In this document: in pieces, positions 34,401 through 41,952 of the stretch
Numbering within the stretch: the first letter of the stretch is position 1
Layout of the letters: every line of letters begins with the position of its first letter
The notes under the pieces: model-generated
Told to the model about the DNA's origin: nothing
Databases searched by the model: none
Seen by the model: only the letters and a program-made list of their open reading frames with translations
Assembly: GCA_963815935.1 (NCBI GenBank)
Contig: CAWFIL010000004.1
Span: forward strand, 62,001-126,000
Origin: JARIHD01 sp963815935
GTDB taxonomy: Bacteria > Patescibacteriota > Saccharimonadia > Saccharimonadales > UBA4665
Direction: 5' to 3'
DNA: 64,000 nt
Made by a program: the position numbers and the translations under genes

Positions 34401-34466
34401 AACCTCCACGTCCTTGCGGACACTAGTACCTGAAACTAGCGCGTCTACCAATTCCGCCACTCGCGC
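34380..34466 (-). tRNA. tRNA-Leu (anticodon CAG)
   Basis: 87 nt class II tRNA: anticodon stem CTAGT/ACTAG with loop TTCAGGT giving CAG, variable arm TGTCCGCAAGGACG, and encoded CCA. The acceptor stem GCGCGAG/CCCGCGC has an A-C mismatch at pair 6-67, on the side replaced or duplicated by the attachment-site copy. Confidence 0.93.
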
Positions 34467-34517
34467 AAATAACTAACAGGGGCAATTGTACTGCAAATCG
34501 CGGCAGAGAGCAATATC

Positions 34518-34988
34518 TTAGTAGATAATGATCGACAGGCTGGTCCGGCCGATGCGTTGTTCCAGGGTTTCGGCCAAGTGCTCGAGACCCCAGTTGGCGA
34601 CCCGGTCGCGGGGCGTCAGGATACGCTCGCCGGGGCGGACCTTGTCGGCATGCTCCCGCTTCACCTGTTCGACTTCATAGCCGGTATAACGGCCAGTGTC
34701 GGGGTCGCCCCTTCGCCACACGTCACCGGACCGTAGCGGCGGCTGGGGTGTGGTCGTGCCCGACACGTAACAGGTGATTACATCAGCCCGCTCACGCCAG
34801 AAGCGCCGCGCTTCTTCGCCGAGCATGGGCTGGTCCATTTTATTTTCCGGGTACGATTCATACACCAAGTTTGCGACCTGCATCGGCTCGCCGGTCAGGC
34901 CGACCTGATCATATTCGAGAGCGCCGGCAGTATACACCCTGGTCACGTCTTCAATTTGGTCTGGAGGAGTTTGTTCGAAATCTGTCAT
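34518..34988 (-). CDS. Hypothetical acidic protein
   Basis: 156 residues, acidic, no membrane helix. Motifs that may help searching: YESYPENKMDQPMLGEEARRFW, SGDVWRRGDPDTGRYTGYEVEQ and RDRVANWGLEHLAETL. No family recognised. Its DNA is visibly richer in G and C than its neighbours and it lies next to the tRNA-Leu integration scar. It has its own strong promoter (34995-35024). Confidence 0.7.
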   Translation of the reverse strand: MTDFEQTPPDQIEDVTRVYTAGALEYDQVGLTGEPMQVANLVYESYPENKMDQPMLGEEARRFWRERADVITCYVSGTTTPQPPLRSGDVWRRGDPDTGRYTGYEVEQVKREHADKVRPGERILTPRDRVANWGLEHLAETLEQRIGRTSLSIIIY

Positions 34989-34994
34989 AGGGGC

Positions 34995-35024
34995 ATGCTA
35001 CACAACTACAGCATCATTTGTCAA
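34995..35024 (-). promoter_or_regulatory. Promoter of the 34518 gene
   Basis: TTGACA (35019-35024), 18-bp spacer, TAGCAT (34995-35000), six bases to the ATG at 34988. Predicted leaderless. Confidence 0.65.
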
Positions 35025-35045
35025 TAAACATAAGCGGGCGGCAGT

Positions 35046-36839
35046 CTAGTTGGCCTTTTCGGTCTGCGAGACACTCTTCTCGCGAATCATCCAATTCTGG
35101 ACGTTGGTAAAGCGCTCGACTTCGGTGTTAATGGGATGCTCACTCAAGCCATAGACCGGACCGTGTGTTATATACAGGAAACGTGGTTGGTAAAGCCCGA
35201 CTGCTGGAGCGTCACTTTGCCATGCCTGCAAGAATGGCTGGTATTTAATGGTACGGAGCGCAGGGTCGGAGCGAGTACGGCCGGCCTGCAGTGCTGTATC
35301 TGCGGTCACCGACCTATACTCCGAGAAGTTCAAGCGGTTTTCGGCCCGGACATCGGCATACTTGCTATCCCAGTACACAAGAACATCCGGGTCTTTGCCT
35401 ATAGAAATACCGTAGAGCAACGCGTCATAGTCATGGCTCGATAGAGCAGATTGGAAATCAGTATCGTTCTCGAGCACTATCTGCATGTCCACACCAATAG
35501 CGCGCCAGTTTTTGCGCAGTACACGGGCTACGGCGGCGTATTCGCTATTGTCTTGGGCGACCATAGAAAATGATAATTTTACGCCGGCCCGACGACGAAT
35601 GCCATCCTTGCCGGGGACCCAGCCCGACGCCTGCAACATCGCCTTTGCCCCAGTCAAATCAAAGCCAGCCTGTTGGTAGGCAGCATTATAGCCAACCTGC
35701 TTTGGCAATAACGGCTCCCGGACGGGCAGCGTTGAATACCCCAAGCTCCCGATAACTGCCTGCTGATCGGTAGCGCGGACCAAAGCTTGACGGATGGTGA
35801 CATCGCTTAGCACGCCGCTGCCAACCTTGAAGAAGGTCATAACCGCGGCAGTGAGCGGCAGATTATAGCTCCTAGCCGTACCGTTACTTAGGTCCTTGGG
35901 CAGCTTCGTCAGGCCAACCATAGCATTAATCTGCTGGCTCTTGAAACTCTTTATCATCCGGTCTTCGCTACGGAAAGAGTGAATGACAAAGCGATCTAGC
36001 TGTGGCTTGCCGGCGTGATAGTGGTCGAACGCGTCCAGCGCCAGACGCTCTTCACGCGTCTCGGCCGATCCGCCGGTTACTTCGAGAGTGCTGAACTTAA
36101 ACGGTCCCGAGCCAACTGGGCGGACAGTATTAAACGGCAGTGTACGCAGGGCGGTCATTGAGGCACTCGACAAGAGGTGCTTGGGCACGATACCGTTCGT
36201 CAAAGAAAATGGGAATGAACTGAGCACACTCGGCAACTTAAACGTCACGGTCGTAGCGTTAACCGCCCGCACTGTAATACCCTGCCAGCTTGGGTTAAGT
36301 GGCGAGCGGGCATCCGGATTCTGAATAAGCGCATAGGTAAACGCTACATCAGTAGCAGTGAGCGGCTGGCTATCGTGCCAAGTCAGCCCCGGTCTTAAGT
36401 GAACCGTATACAGCGTTCCGCGGGCATCCACTGACCAGTCGGTCGCCAGATCGCCAACCAGATTGTTGTCTTGGTCGTAGGTGAACAGACCCGAGAACAA
36501 TAGCTTAGAGGCAGCTACATCAACTGGGCTGGTAGCGTACAACGGGTTGGCGTTGGTAAAGGAGCCGACGACACCCTCACTATAGGTACCGCCGGGTACC
36601 GGTGCAGATTGCTGGTAGTAGCTGCGTAGACCGCCAATCTGAGACACTACACAACCCCCAAGGAGTACAAGCAGCAAGATCCAGGTCGCCACAAAACGGC
36701 GGACGTCTGTCAACCGCTCCAGGCGACGGAAAAAATTACGCTCCAATTGGCGCTCAGCCTGCTGGCCGAGCTCTTCTACTTGCAGCTTGCGCAGTCGCAG
36801 GCGGCGTCGGAAGCGAAGCTTAAGTGCGCGCGCAATCAT
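35046..36839 (-). CDS. Extracellular peptide-binding protein (SBP family 5, OppA-like)
   Basis: 597 residues. A basic cytoplasmic N-terminus of about 50 residues rich in Arg precedes one membrane helix (about 50-68), then the family 5 solute-binding fold: GTYSEGVVGSFTNANPLY, LFSGLFTYD, TDWSVDARGTLYTVHLRPGLTWHDSQPLTATDVAFTY, and a C-terminal lobe. It is anchored by the helix and not by a lipobox. It would capture peptides for import, but no Opp permease genes are in the window. Encoded 18 bases after secG on the same strand. Confidence 0.9.
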   Translation of the reverse strand: MIARALKLRFRRRLRLRKLQVEELGQQAERQLERNFFRRLERLTDVRRFVATWILLLVLLGGCVVSQIGGLRSYYQQSAPVPGGTYSEGVVGSFTNANPLYATSPVDVAASKLLFSGLFTYDQDNNLVGDLATDWSVDARGTLYTVHLRPGLTWHDSQPLTATDVAFTYALIQNPDARSPLNPSWQGITVRAVNATTVTFKLPSVLSSFPFSLTNGIVPKHLLSSASMTALRTLPFNTVRPVGSGPFKFSTLEVTGGSAETREERLALDAFDHYHAGKPQLDRFVIHSFRSEDRMIKSFKSQQINAMVGLTKLPKDLSNGTARSYNLPLTAAVMTFFKVGSGVLSDVTIRQALVRATDQQAVIGSLGYSTLPVREPLLPKQVGYNAAYQQAGFDLTGAKAMLQASGWVPGKDGIRRRAGVKLSFSMVAQDNSEYAAVARVLRKNWRAIGVDMQIVLENDTDFQSALSSHDYDALLYGISIGKDPDVLVYWDSKYADVRAENRLNFSEYRSVTADTALQAGRTRSDPALRTIKYQPFLQAWQSDAPAVGLYQPRFLYITHGPVYGLSEHPINTEVERFTNVQNWMIREKSVSQTEKAN

Positions 36840-36857
36840 ACCTTTGGTGATGTCTCC

Positions 36858-37073
36858 TTAGGCAATAACAATTCCAAGGATAATGGAGCCGGCAAATACA
36901 ATCGCAGTAATGATAGTAAGTTGATGCACACTCTTGTCGGTACCACGGCGAACGGTATTGACTTCACCACCTCCACCAAGGCCAGCGCCCAGGGATGCCC
37001 CACGAGTCTGCACCAGGATGAGTAGGCTCAGGAGCAGCATCGATATAATTGTTACCCAGTTGAAAATATTCAT
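36858..37073 (-). CDS. secG: Preprotein translocase subunit SecG
   Basis: 71 residues. Two membrane helices (about 5-22 and 52-70) with the SecG loop LVQTRGASLGAGLGGGGEV between them, the typical QxxKGxGLG-like region. It stimulates SecYEG-mediated export. The ATG overlaps the stop of the holin-like gene by four bases (ATGA). Confidence 0.9.
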   Translation of the reverse strand: MNIFNWVTIISMLLLSLLILVQTRGASLGAGLGGGGEVNTVRRGTDKSVHQLTIITAIVFAGSIILGIVIA

Positions 37074-37441
37074 TTGTCTCGATTCTCTAAAATAGCTGTT
37101 ACCAGATAGTTTACCAGCCCAATAATCATACCAGCAAGTACAGCCCACCAAAAGTTAGTAATGTGCAAGTTGCTGTAGAACTTGCTTACCAGGAAAACCA
37201 TGAAGCCGTTGATGATAATCATGAATAGCCCAAGCGTAAACAGAATTGCCGGCAACGACAAGATAACCACTAGTGGCCGGATAACTGAGTTAATAACCGC
37301 CAAGATCAAACCAGCGACAATAACAACGTGCGTACCATTGGTATAGTCGATGCCTGAGCTTAATAGCGCAGCAGCAATCCATAGCCCAAGACTGCAAACT
37401 AACCAGCGCACCAGGAAGCGGTAAAGAAGACCGTGATTCAT
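37070..37441 (-). CDS. Phage holin family 4 (DUF360-like) membrane protein
   Basis: 123 residues with four hydrophobic segments and the family motif NSVIRPLVVILSLPAILFTLGLF. Despite the name the family is widespread in bacterial genomes without phage and its role is unclear. A TATAAT box lies 11 bases before the ATG. It heads the run holin-like, secG, peptide-binding protein. Confidence 0.88.
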   Translation of the reverse strand: MNHGLLYRFLVRWLVCSLGLWIAAALLSSGIDYTNGTHVVIVAGLILAVINSVIRPLVVILSLPAILFTLGLFMIIINGFMVFLVSKFYSNLHITNFWWAVLAGMIIGLVNYLVTAILENRDK

Positions 37442-37500
37442 AGCTTTAGCGTATTATAGCAAATCTTCCTGCCGGCGAGAACCGACTTATCCGGTAAATA

Positions 37501-38751
37501 TCACACCAACGTGCGAGGTAAACGGTCGCTCAGCACTCGACAGCCATCTTCGGTAATGACTACATTATCTTCTATGCGTATGCCAATGCCCTCTTTGGGA
37601 ATGTAGATCCCGGGCTCCACCGCCAACACTACACCTGGCTCTAGTGGATAGTCGTAATCACCTGCATCATGCGTATCCAACCCCAAAAAGTGTGATGTCG
37701 CGTGCGGAAAAAAGTAACGTACAGTGTCACGTTCAATTGTCTTGATCAGCCCTAATTCGCGTAATTTTTCACCCACGAACTCCTCCATCTGCTTCTCATA
37801 AGTACGCAATATGGCGCCGGGCTTTAGGAGTGAGAACGCGTAGGCTTGTGCCTCTAGGACCGCATCGTATATTGCCTGCTGGCGCTTCGTTGGACGACCA
37901 TCTCCGAGTAGCACCGTACGCGTTATATCGGCCGCGTAGTAACCAGCCTGAGCGCCAACATCGAGCACAACCAGCTCACCCGATACAAGCGGTGCATCGT
38001 TGTCGATATGGTGCATCGTGCAAGCCCGCTTACCACCAGCAACAATCGGCGCAAATGCGTGGCCCATGAGACCGCTGGCACCGCGACGGCGGAAGCCGCG
38101 CGACAAATCAGCTTCGATCTCGTATTCGTAGGCGTACTTAGCAAGCTGCTTAGGGCGTATAACATCTCTGAGCGCATCGAGGGTAATATCGATCGCCTGT
38201 TGGACGGCAGCCACTTCGAGCTCCTGCTTGACCATACGCATACGCGACAAGTGGGTACGCAAGTCAAGCAGTTCTATTGTCGGATTAATGCCCTTCATAC
38301 GCTGAATCAGGTCGGCGCGGGCTGGGTTTGTATATAGCCCCAACGTATCGATATATTTGGGGTTAGCCCCCAGCGTCGCCACGTTCTGTACTTTTTTGAG
38401 GCGAGACTCGAGCTGTTTCCAGCCTTCTTTTTCGTAGAGAACAGCCTTGATGCCCGAACGGCGGCTGATACCTTCTGTATCCACCGCGCCGTCAAATTGC
38501 TCGCGCACCACTTCACGCGGCGGCACGATCAAGTATTCCTTGCCTTTGTCCATTACTAGCACAATGCCAGGCTCGTCGATCCCAGTCAGGTACCAAAAGT
38601 TACGATCTTGATGAAACGGATACGCCTCATCGCTCGCTTGCTGCATTAGGCCGCTCGCGGTTATAACGATTGGGGCAGTACCAGTAAATAATTGTCGTAG
38701 ACGCTCCCTGTTACCTACAAAGAACGAGGCGTCAAAATCTGGAGTATTCAC
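37501..38751 (-). CDS. M24B aminopeptidase P (Xaa-Pro aminopeptidase)
   Basis: 416 residues from GTG at 38749-38751, preferred because a TACGCT box lies six bases upstream; an ATG six codons earlier (38769) is the alternative. The N-terminal AMP_N domain (SDEAYPFHQDRNFWYLTG) is followed by the pita-bread domain with dimetal ligands in VVLDVGAQAGYYAADITR (two Asp), HATSHFLGLDTHD (His), EPGIYIP (Glu) and IRIEDNVV (Glu). It removes the first residue from peptides with Pro second. Fits a cell that lives on imported peptides. Confidence 0.9.
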   Translation of the reverse strand: MNTPDFDASFFVGNRERLRQLFTGTAPIVITASGLMQQASDEAYPFHQDRNFWYLTGIDEPGIVLVMDKGKEYLIVPPREVVREQFDGAVDTEGISRRSGIKAVLYEKEGWKQLESRLKKVQNVATLGANPKYIDTLGLYTNPARADLIQRMKGINPTIELLDLRTHLSRMRMVKQELEVAAVQQAIDITLDALRDVIRPKQLAKYAYEYEIEADLSRGFRRRGASGLMGHAFAPIVAGGKRACTMHHIDNDAPLVSGELVVLDVGAQAGYYAADITRTVLLGDGRPTKRQQAIYDAVLEAQAYAFSLLKPGAILRTYEKQMEEFVGEKLRELGLIKTIERDTVRYFFPHATSHFLGLDTHDAGDYDYPLEPGVVLAVEPGIYIPKEGIGIRIEDNVVITEDGCRVLSDRLPRTLV

Positions 38752-38822
38752 GGATATAGCGTAGCACACATCCCCTGCGGCACAATATGTGCGCTGTCAC
38801 TTAAATATGCTACATTTAGAAT

Positions 38823-39542
38823 ATGACGCTTTTGCTTAAGATCCGCTTGAGTTGGTTCTTTTTTATGTTTTTCGTAGGGTTCATGGGGCTTTCGTTCGCA
38901 CTTGGCGGGATTACCTTTAGCCCTGCTAGTCTCACCTTATTCTCTGTTAACTCGTTCCTATACGGCTTTTATATCTCGCCGGTACTCATCGGCCAAAAGG
39001 CCCGCATCGAGGACCTCAACCGAACGATTCGCGCCGAAGGCAACGCACTCTTCGATATGCTTATCAAAACTAAGCGCCTGCCTCGTCAAACCCGTAATAG
39101 TATGCAGCGTATGATTGACGAGTATATTCGCGCCAGCTTCAAAGAGCGCAAGCCCGCCGAGGGTGAGGACGAGTATGAGAAGCTGATCGGCTACTGCCTG
39201 GAATACGATGGCGAAGCTAAGGATGTAATAGATAAGATTCTAACCAATCTGGTAGACAATCAAAAGAATAGGTCGCAGCTATCTATGCAATTGAGTAACA
39301 GAGTCTACAGCAACGAGTGGTGGATTATGCTGGTATTATTCTCGATTACGACCGGCTTCGTACTGTCGCTTAACGTTCGCGACGGCTGGATTATGCACGT
39401 AGTGAAGGCTTTACTTTGCACTGGTCTCAGCATGCTGATGATCAGCCTGCTCAAGCTCAGCACGTTGACCCACAAAAAAGCCAAGCACATCTGGGACCCG
39501 CTCGACAAACTCAGTTCAAGCCGCTTCCGTCGAATGGACTAA
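38823..39542 (+). CDS. Membrane protein with bestrophin-like (DUF4239-type) layout
   Basis: 239 residues. Two membrane helices at the N-terminus (about 10-30, 38-56), a long soluble helical domain (60-160, with ALFDMLIKTKRLPRQTRNSMQRMI), then two more helices (about 168-188, 195-215) and a basic C-terminus. The layout recalls DUF4239/bestrophin-like proteins; this is tentative. An extended -10 (TGCTACATT) lies about six bases before the ATG. Divergent from the aminopeptidase gene. Confidence 0.7.
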   Translation: MTLLLKIRLSWFFFMFFVGFMGLSFALGGITFSPASLTLFSVNSFLYGFYISPVLIGQKARIEDLNRTIRAEGNALFDMLIKTKRLPRQTRNSMQRMIDEYIRASFKERKPAEGEDEYEKLIGYCLEYDGEAKDVIDKILTNLVDNQKNRSQLSMQLSNRVYSNEWWIMLVLFSITTGFVLSLNVRDGWIMHVVKALLCTGLSMLMISLLKLSTLTHKKAKHIWDPLDKLSSSRFRRMD

Positions 39543-40379
39543 CTAGCGTTTTTGCCGCTTTTTTTCGGCATCGTCTTTGTCCAACAATTCGATCATTCGG
39601 TGCGCCTGCGCTTCAAACATAGCCGCTTCGTAGGCACGAAGTTCCTCTTGCTGAATGGCATGGCGTTGTTTGGCTTTTGCCAGTGCGTCTTGGCCATAAA
39701 ATTCTGATTTCAGGTCAATACCGTGCTGCGCGAATTCGGTCTGAGAACTAGCGCCCGTCATGCGGGCAACCACCGCATCCATACCGGCAAGTTCGATCTC
39801 GCCATTTTTGCCTACACGAGAGGTGACATCAATAAAGCGCGTGCCTTCGGGGAGCGCACCCGCCTTGACGCGGCGCTCAATGGCAGCCCGCTGTGCCTCA
39901 CCGACTTGGCGTAAATGCTGCGGGTTTGTCAATGCAAGGCCAGTCATCAATGCGCCTACTGCCTGGTCATGCTCGTCTTGGGCGATCTCGCCGGTATCAA
40001 GTTGACGGCTTAAACGCTTGTGCCTGCCATCAAAGAATTTGCCGGTCAGTCGGGCCTGCTCGGCGATACCGCGTACAGTTTCGACCGCCTGCAGGCGGTC
40101 AGCCTCACCACCATACATGGCGGCGTTCTCTTGAGCATAAGGAGTATAGCTGTGCCACATATTAGCCGCGACCTCGCGAGCGTGGGATTCTGGCGGGCGG
40201 GCACCGACTTCGGCGATTTCAACCGATGGCCCAAGGGCAATTCTACCTACCTCGTAAGCCTCAATTGGCGTAAACCCAAACTCTCGTTGCTCCATGAGGG
40301 CGATCTGGTCGGCCACATACATATCGGTCATCTGCTCGTCCATAACCGATGGGTCTGTGGCGTAAATGGCTTCGCTCAT
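39543..40379 (-). CDS. Hypothetical acidic helical protein
   Basis: 278 residues, acidic, Ala/Glu/Gln-rich, mostly helical. The C-terminal 60 residues look like a coiled coil (LAKAKQRHAIQQEELRAYEA). No membrane segment, no Cys, no family recognised. A TATAAT box (40389-40394, minus) lies nine bases before the ATG with no ribosome site. Convergent with the 38823 gene (adjacent ends). Confidence 0.72.
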   Translation of the reverse strand: MSEAIYATDPSVMDEQMTDMYVADQIALMEQREFGFTPIEAYEVGRIALGPSVEIAEVGARPPESHAREVAANMWHSYTPYAQENAAMYGGEADRLQAVETVRGIAEQARLTGKFFDGRHKRLSRQLDTGEIAQDEHDQAVGALMTGLALTNPQHLRQVGEAQRAAIERRVKAGALPEGTRFIDVTSRVGKNGEIELAGMDAVVARMTGASSQTEFAQHGIDLKSEFYGQDALAKAKQRHAIQQEELRAYEAAMFEAQAHRMIELLDKDDAEKKRQKR

Positions 40380-40400
40380 AATGAGCCGATTATACCATGG

Positions 40401-41894
40401 TTATCTTTTGCCGAGATGGCTATACACCACTTTGGCTTTGACATCACCAATCACCGCAGCAATCTCGGCGGCTGTCGCTTCCTGGAGCCCGCGCAGACTA
40501 CCAAACTTTCGGATGAGTTTTTTACGTGTCACAGGACCTACGCCCGGGATATCATCCATAACACTGGCCGTCTGACGCTTGCCCTTAAGCACCGAATGAT
40601 AGCTTACTGCAAAGCGATGGCTCTCATCGCGCACTCGTTGCAGCAGTTTAACAATGTCTGAGTTTTTAGGTAGCAATATCAACCAAAAATCGTCGCTTTC
40701 ACTTACGATAGCGTTGTGCTTGTGCAGCTCTAGCTTAGAAACAGACACCTGCGACTTCTCTAGGCTGACCACAATTTCTTCCTCACGTTTTGCCAGGCCA
40801 ACCATAGGGCGACTAACACCCGCAGCGTCGCGCGCCCTGGTGGCGGCCGCTACTTGTCCCTTGCCGCCGTCTATCAGAAACAAATCAGGTAGGCCCCACT
40901 CTTGTCTGTTTTTCTCGCTACAGCGGCGAGTTATAGCTTCGTCCATATGTCCAAAGTCGTTGTTGCCCGGCAAGCGCATCTTGAACTTGCGGTATGCCGC
41001 CTTATCGGGGATGCCATTAGTAAAGACCACCATACTGGCAACGTTGTCAGTGCCCTGCATATGGCTAATATCGTAGCCCTCAATGCGTTGTGGCACCTTC
41101 TCAAGCCCAAGTAGGTCAGTTAAGCCCTGCAGGCCCCGGTCTTTGCTAATATCCAAAAATTCCTTGTCCGAAAAGACAATCTGCTTGCTGAGCGCTTTGA
41201 GCGAAAAGTATTGGTTGCGAATTTCGGCTGCTTTCTCAAATTCCTGCTTCTTGGCGGCATGCTCCATGTCTTTCTCCATCTTGTCGAGGACCTTTTGGCG
41301 TTCACCGCGAAGATACTGCATAAGCTTGCGCAGGTTGGCACGGTAATCATTGAGCGTGGTCTTATCTTCTTCGATACCAGGGCACAAACCCAGGTGGTAC
41401 TGCAGGCAGGCGCGCTTGGGTAACACACCCATATGCGTCGAATACGGAAATACCCGGCGCAAGTATTTGAGAGCCCGCTTCACCTCACCGCCGTTGAAGT
41501 AAGGGCCAAAGTATTGGGCTTTATCGTCCAGAGGGCGACGCGTAAAACTTACACTCGGATGTGGATCATCGTAGTTAATGCGCACGTACAGACTGCTTTT
41601 ATCGTCGCGCAGTAGGATGTTGTAGCGCGGCATGTAACGGCGGACCATTTCAGCCTCCACGAACAGCGCATCCAACTCAGTTTCGACCGTTATCCAGTCG
41701 GTATCGTAGATTTCGGCAACTAGGGCGTCGGTCTTTGGATCGCGTCGTCGTGAAGCGTGAAAATACTGTCGCACCCGGTTTTTGAGCGAGGCTGCCTTGC
41801 CCACATAAATAATCTCGCCGGCCTTATCTTTATGAAAATAGACACCCGGCTGCGAGGGCAAATTCTTTAGTTTGATCACTAGGGCGTCGGTCAT
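40401..41894 (-). CDS. uvrC: UvrABC excinuclease subunit C
   Basis: 497 residues from the ATG at 41892-41894, shorter than the usual 590-610. The GIY-YIG nuclease (GVYFHKDKAGEIIYVGKAASLKNRVRQY) is at residues 17-45, the UVR motif (EFEKAAEIRNQYFSL) near 205, the RNase H-like second nuclease has DLFLIDGGKGQV, and one C-terminal HhH pair starts at IPGVGPVTRKKLI. UvrC makes both incisions in nucleotide excision repair. The size reduction comes from the linker and the C-terminus. TATACT (41901-41906) lies six bases before the ATG. Confidence 0.94.
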   Translation of the reverse strand: MTDALVIKLKNLPSQPGVYFHKDKAGEIIYVGKAASLKNRVRQYFHASRRRDPKTDALVAEIYDTDWITVETELDALFVEAEMVRRYMPRYNILLRDDKSSLYVRINYDDPHPSVSFTRRPLDDKAQYFGPYFNGGEVKRALKYLRRVFPYSTHMGVLPKRACLQYHLGLCPGIEEDKTTLNDYRANLRKLMQYLRGERQKVLDKMEKDMEHAAKKQEFEKAAEIRNQYFSLKALSKQIVFSDKEFLDISKDRGLQGLTDLLGLEKVPQRIEGYDISHMQGTDNVASMVVFTNGIPDKAAYRKFKMRLPGNNDFGHMDEAITRRCSEKNRQEWGLPDLFLIDGGKGQVAAATRARDAAGVSRPMVGLAKREEEIVVSLEKSQVSVSKLELHKHNAIVSESDDFWLILLPKNSDIVKLLQRVRDESHRFAVSYHSVLKGKRQTASVMDDIPGVGPVTRKKLIRKFGSLRGLQEATAAEIAAVIGDVKAKVVYSHLGKR

Positions 41895-41952
41895 GTTCTT
41901 AGTATACCTTCTCAAGCCAACCCTCCACATACGCGGGGGGGGCAGGCATCAA

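Noticed and set aside
34189..34401. Plus-strand frame across the tRNA-Leu scar
   Set aside because: It runs through the tRNA end and the terminator; chance frame.
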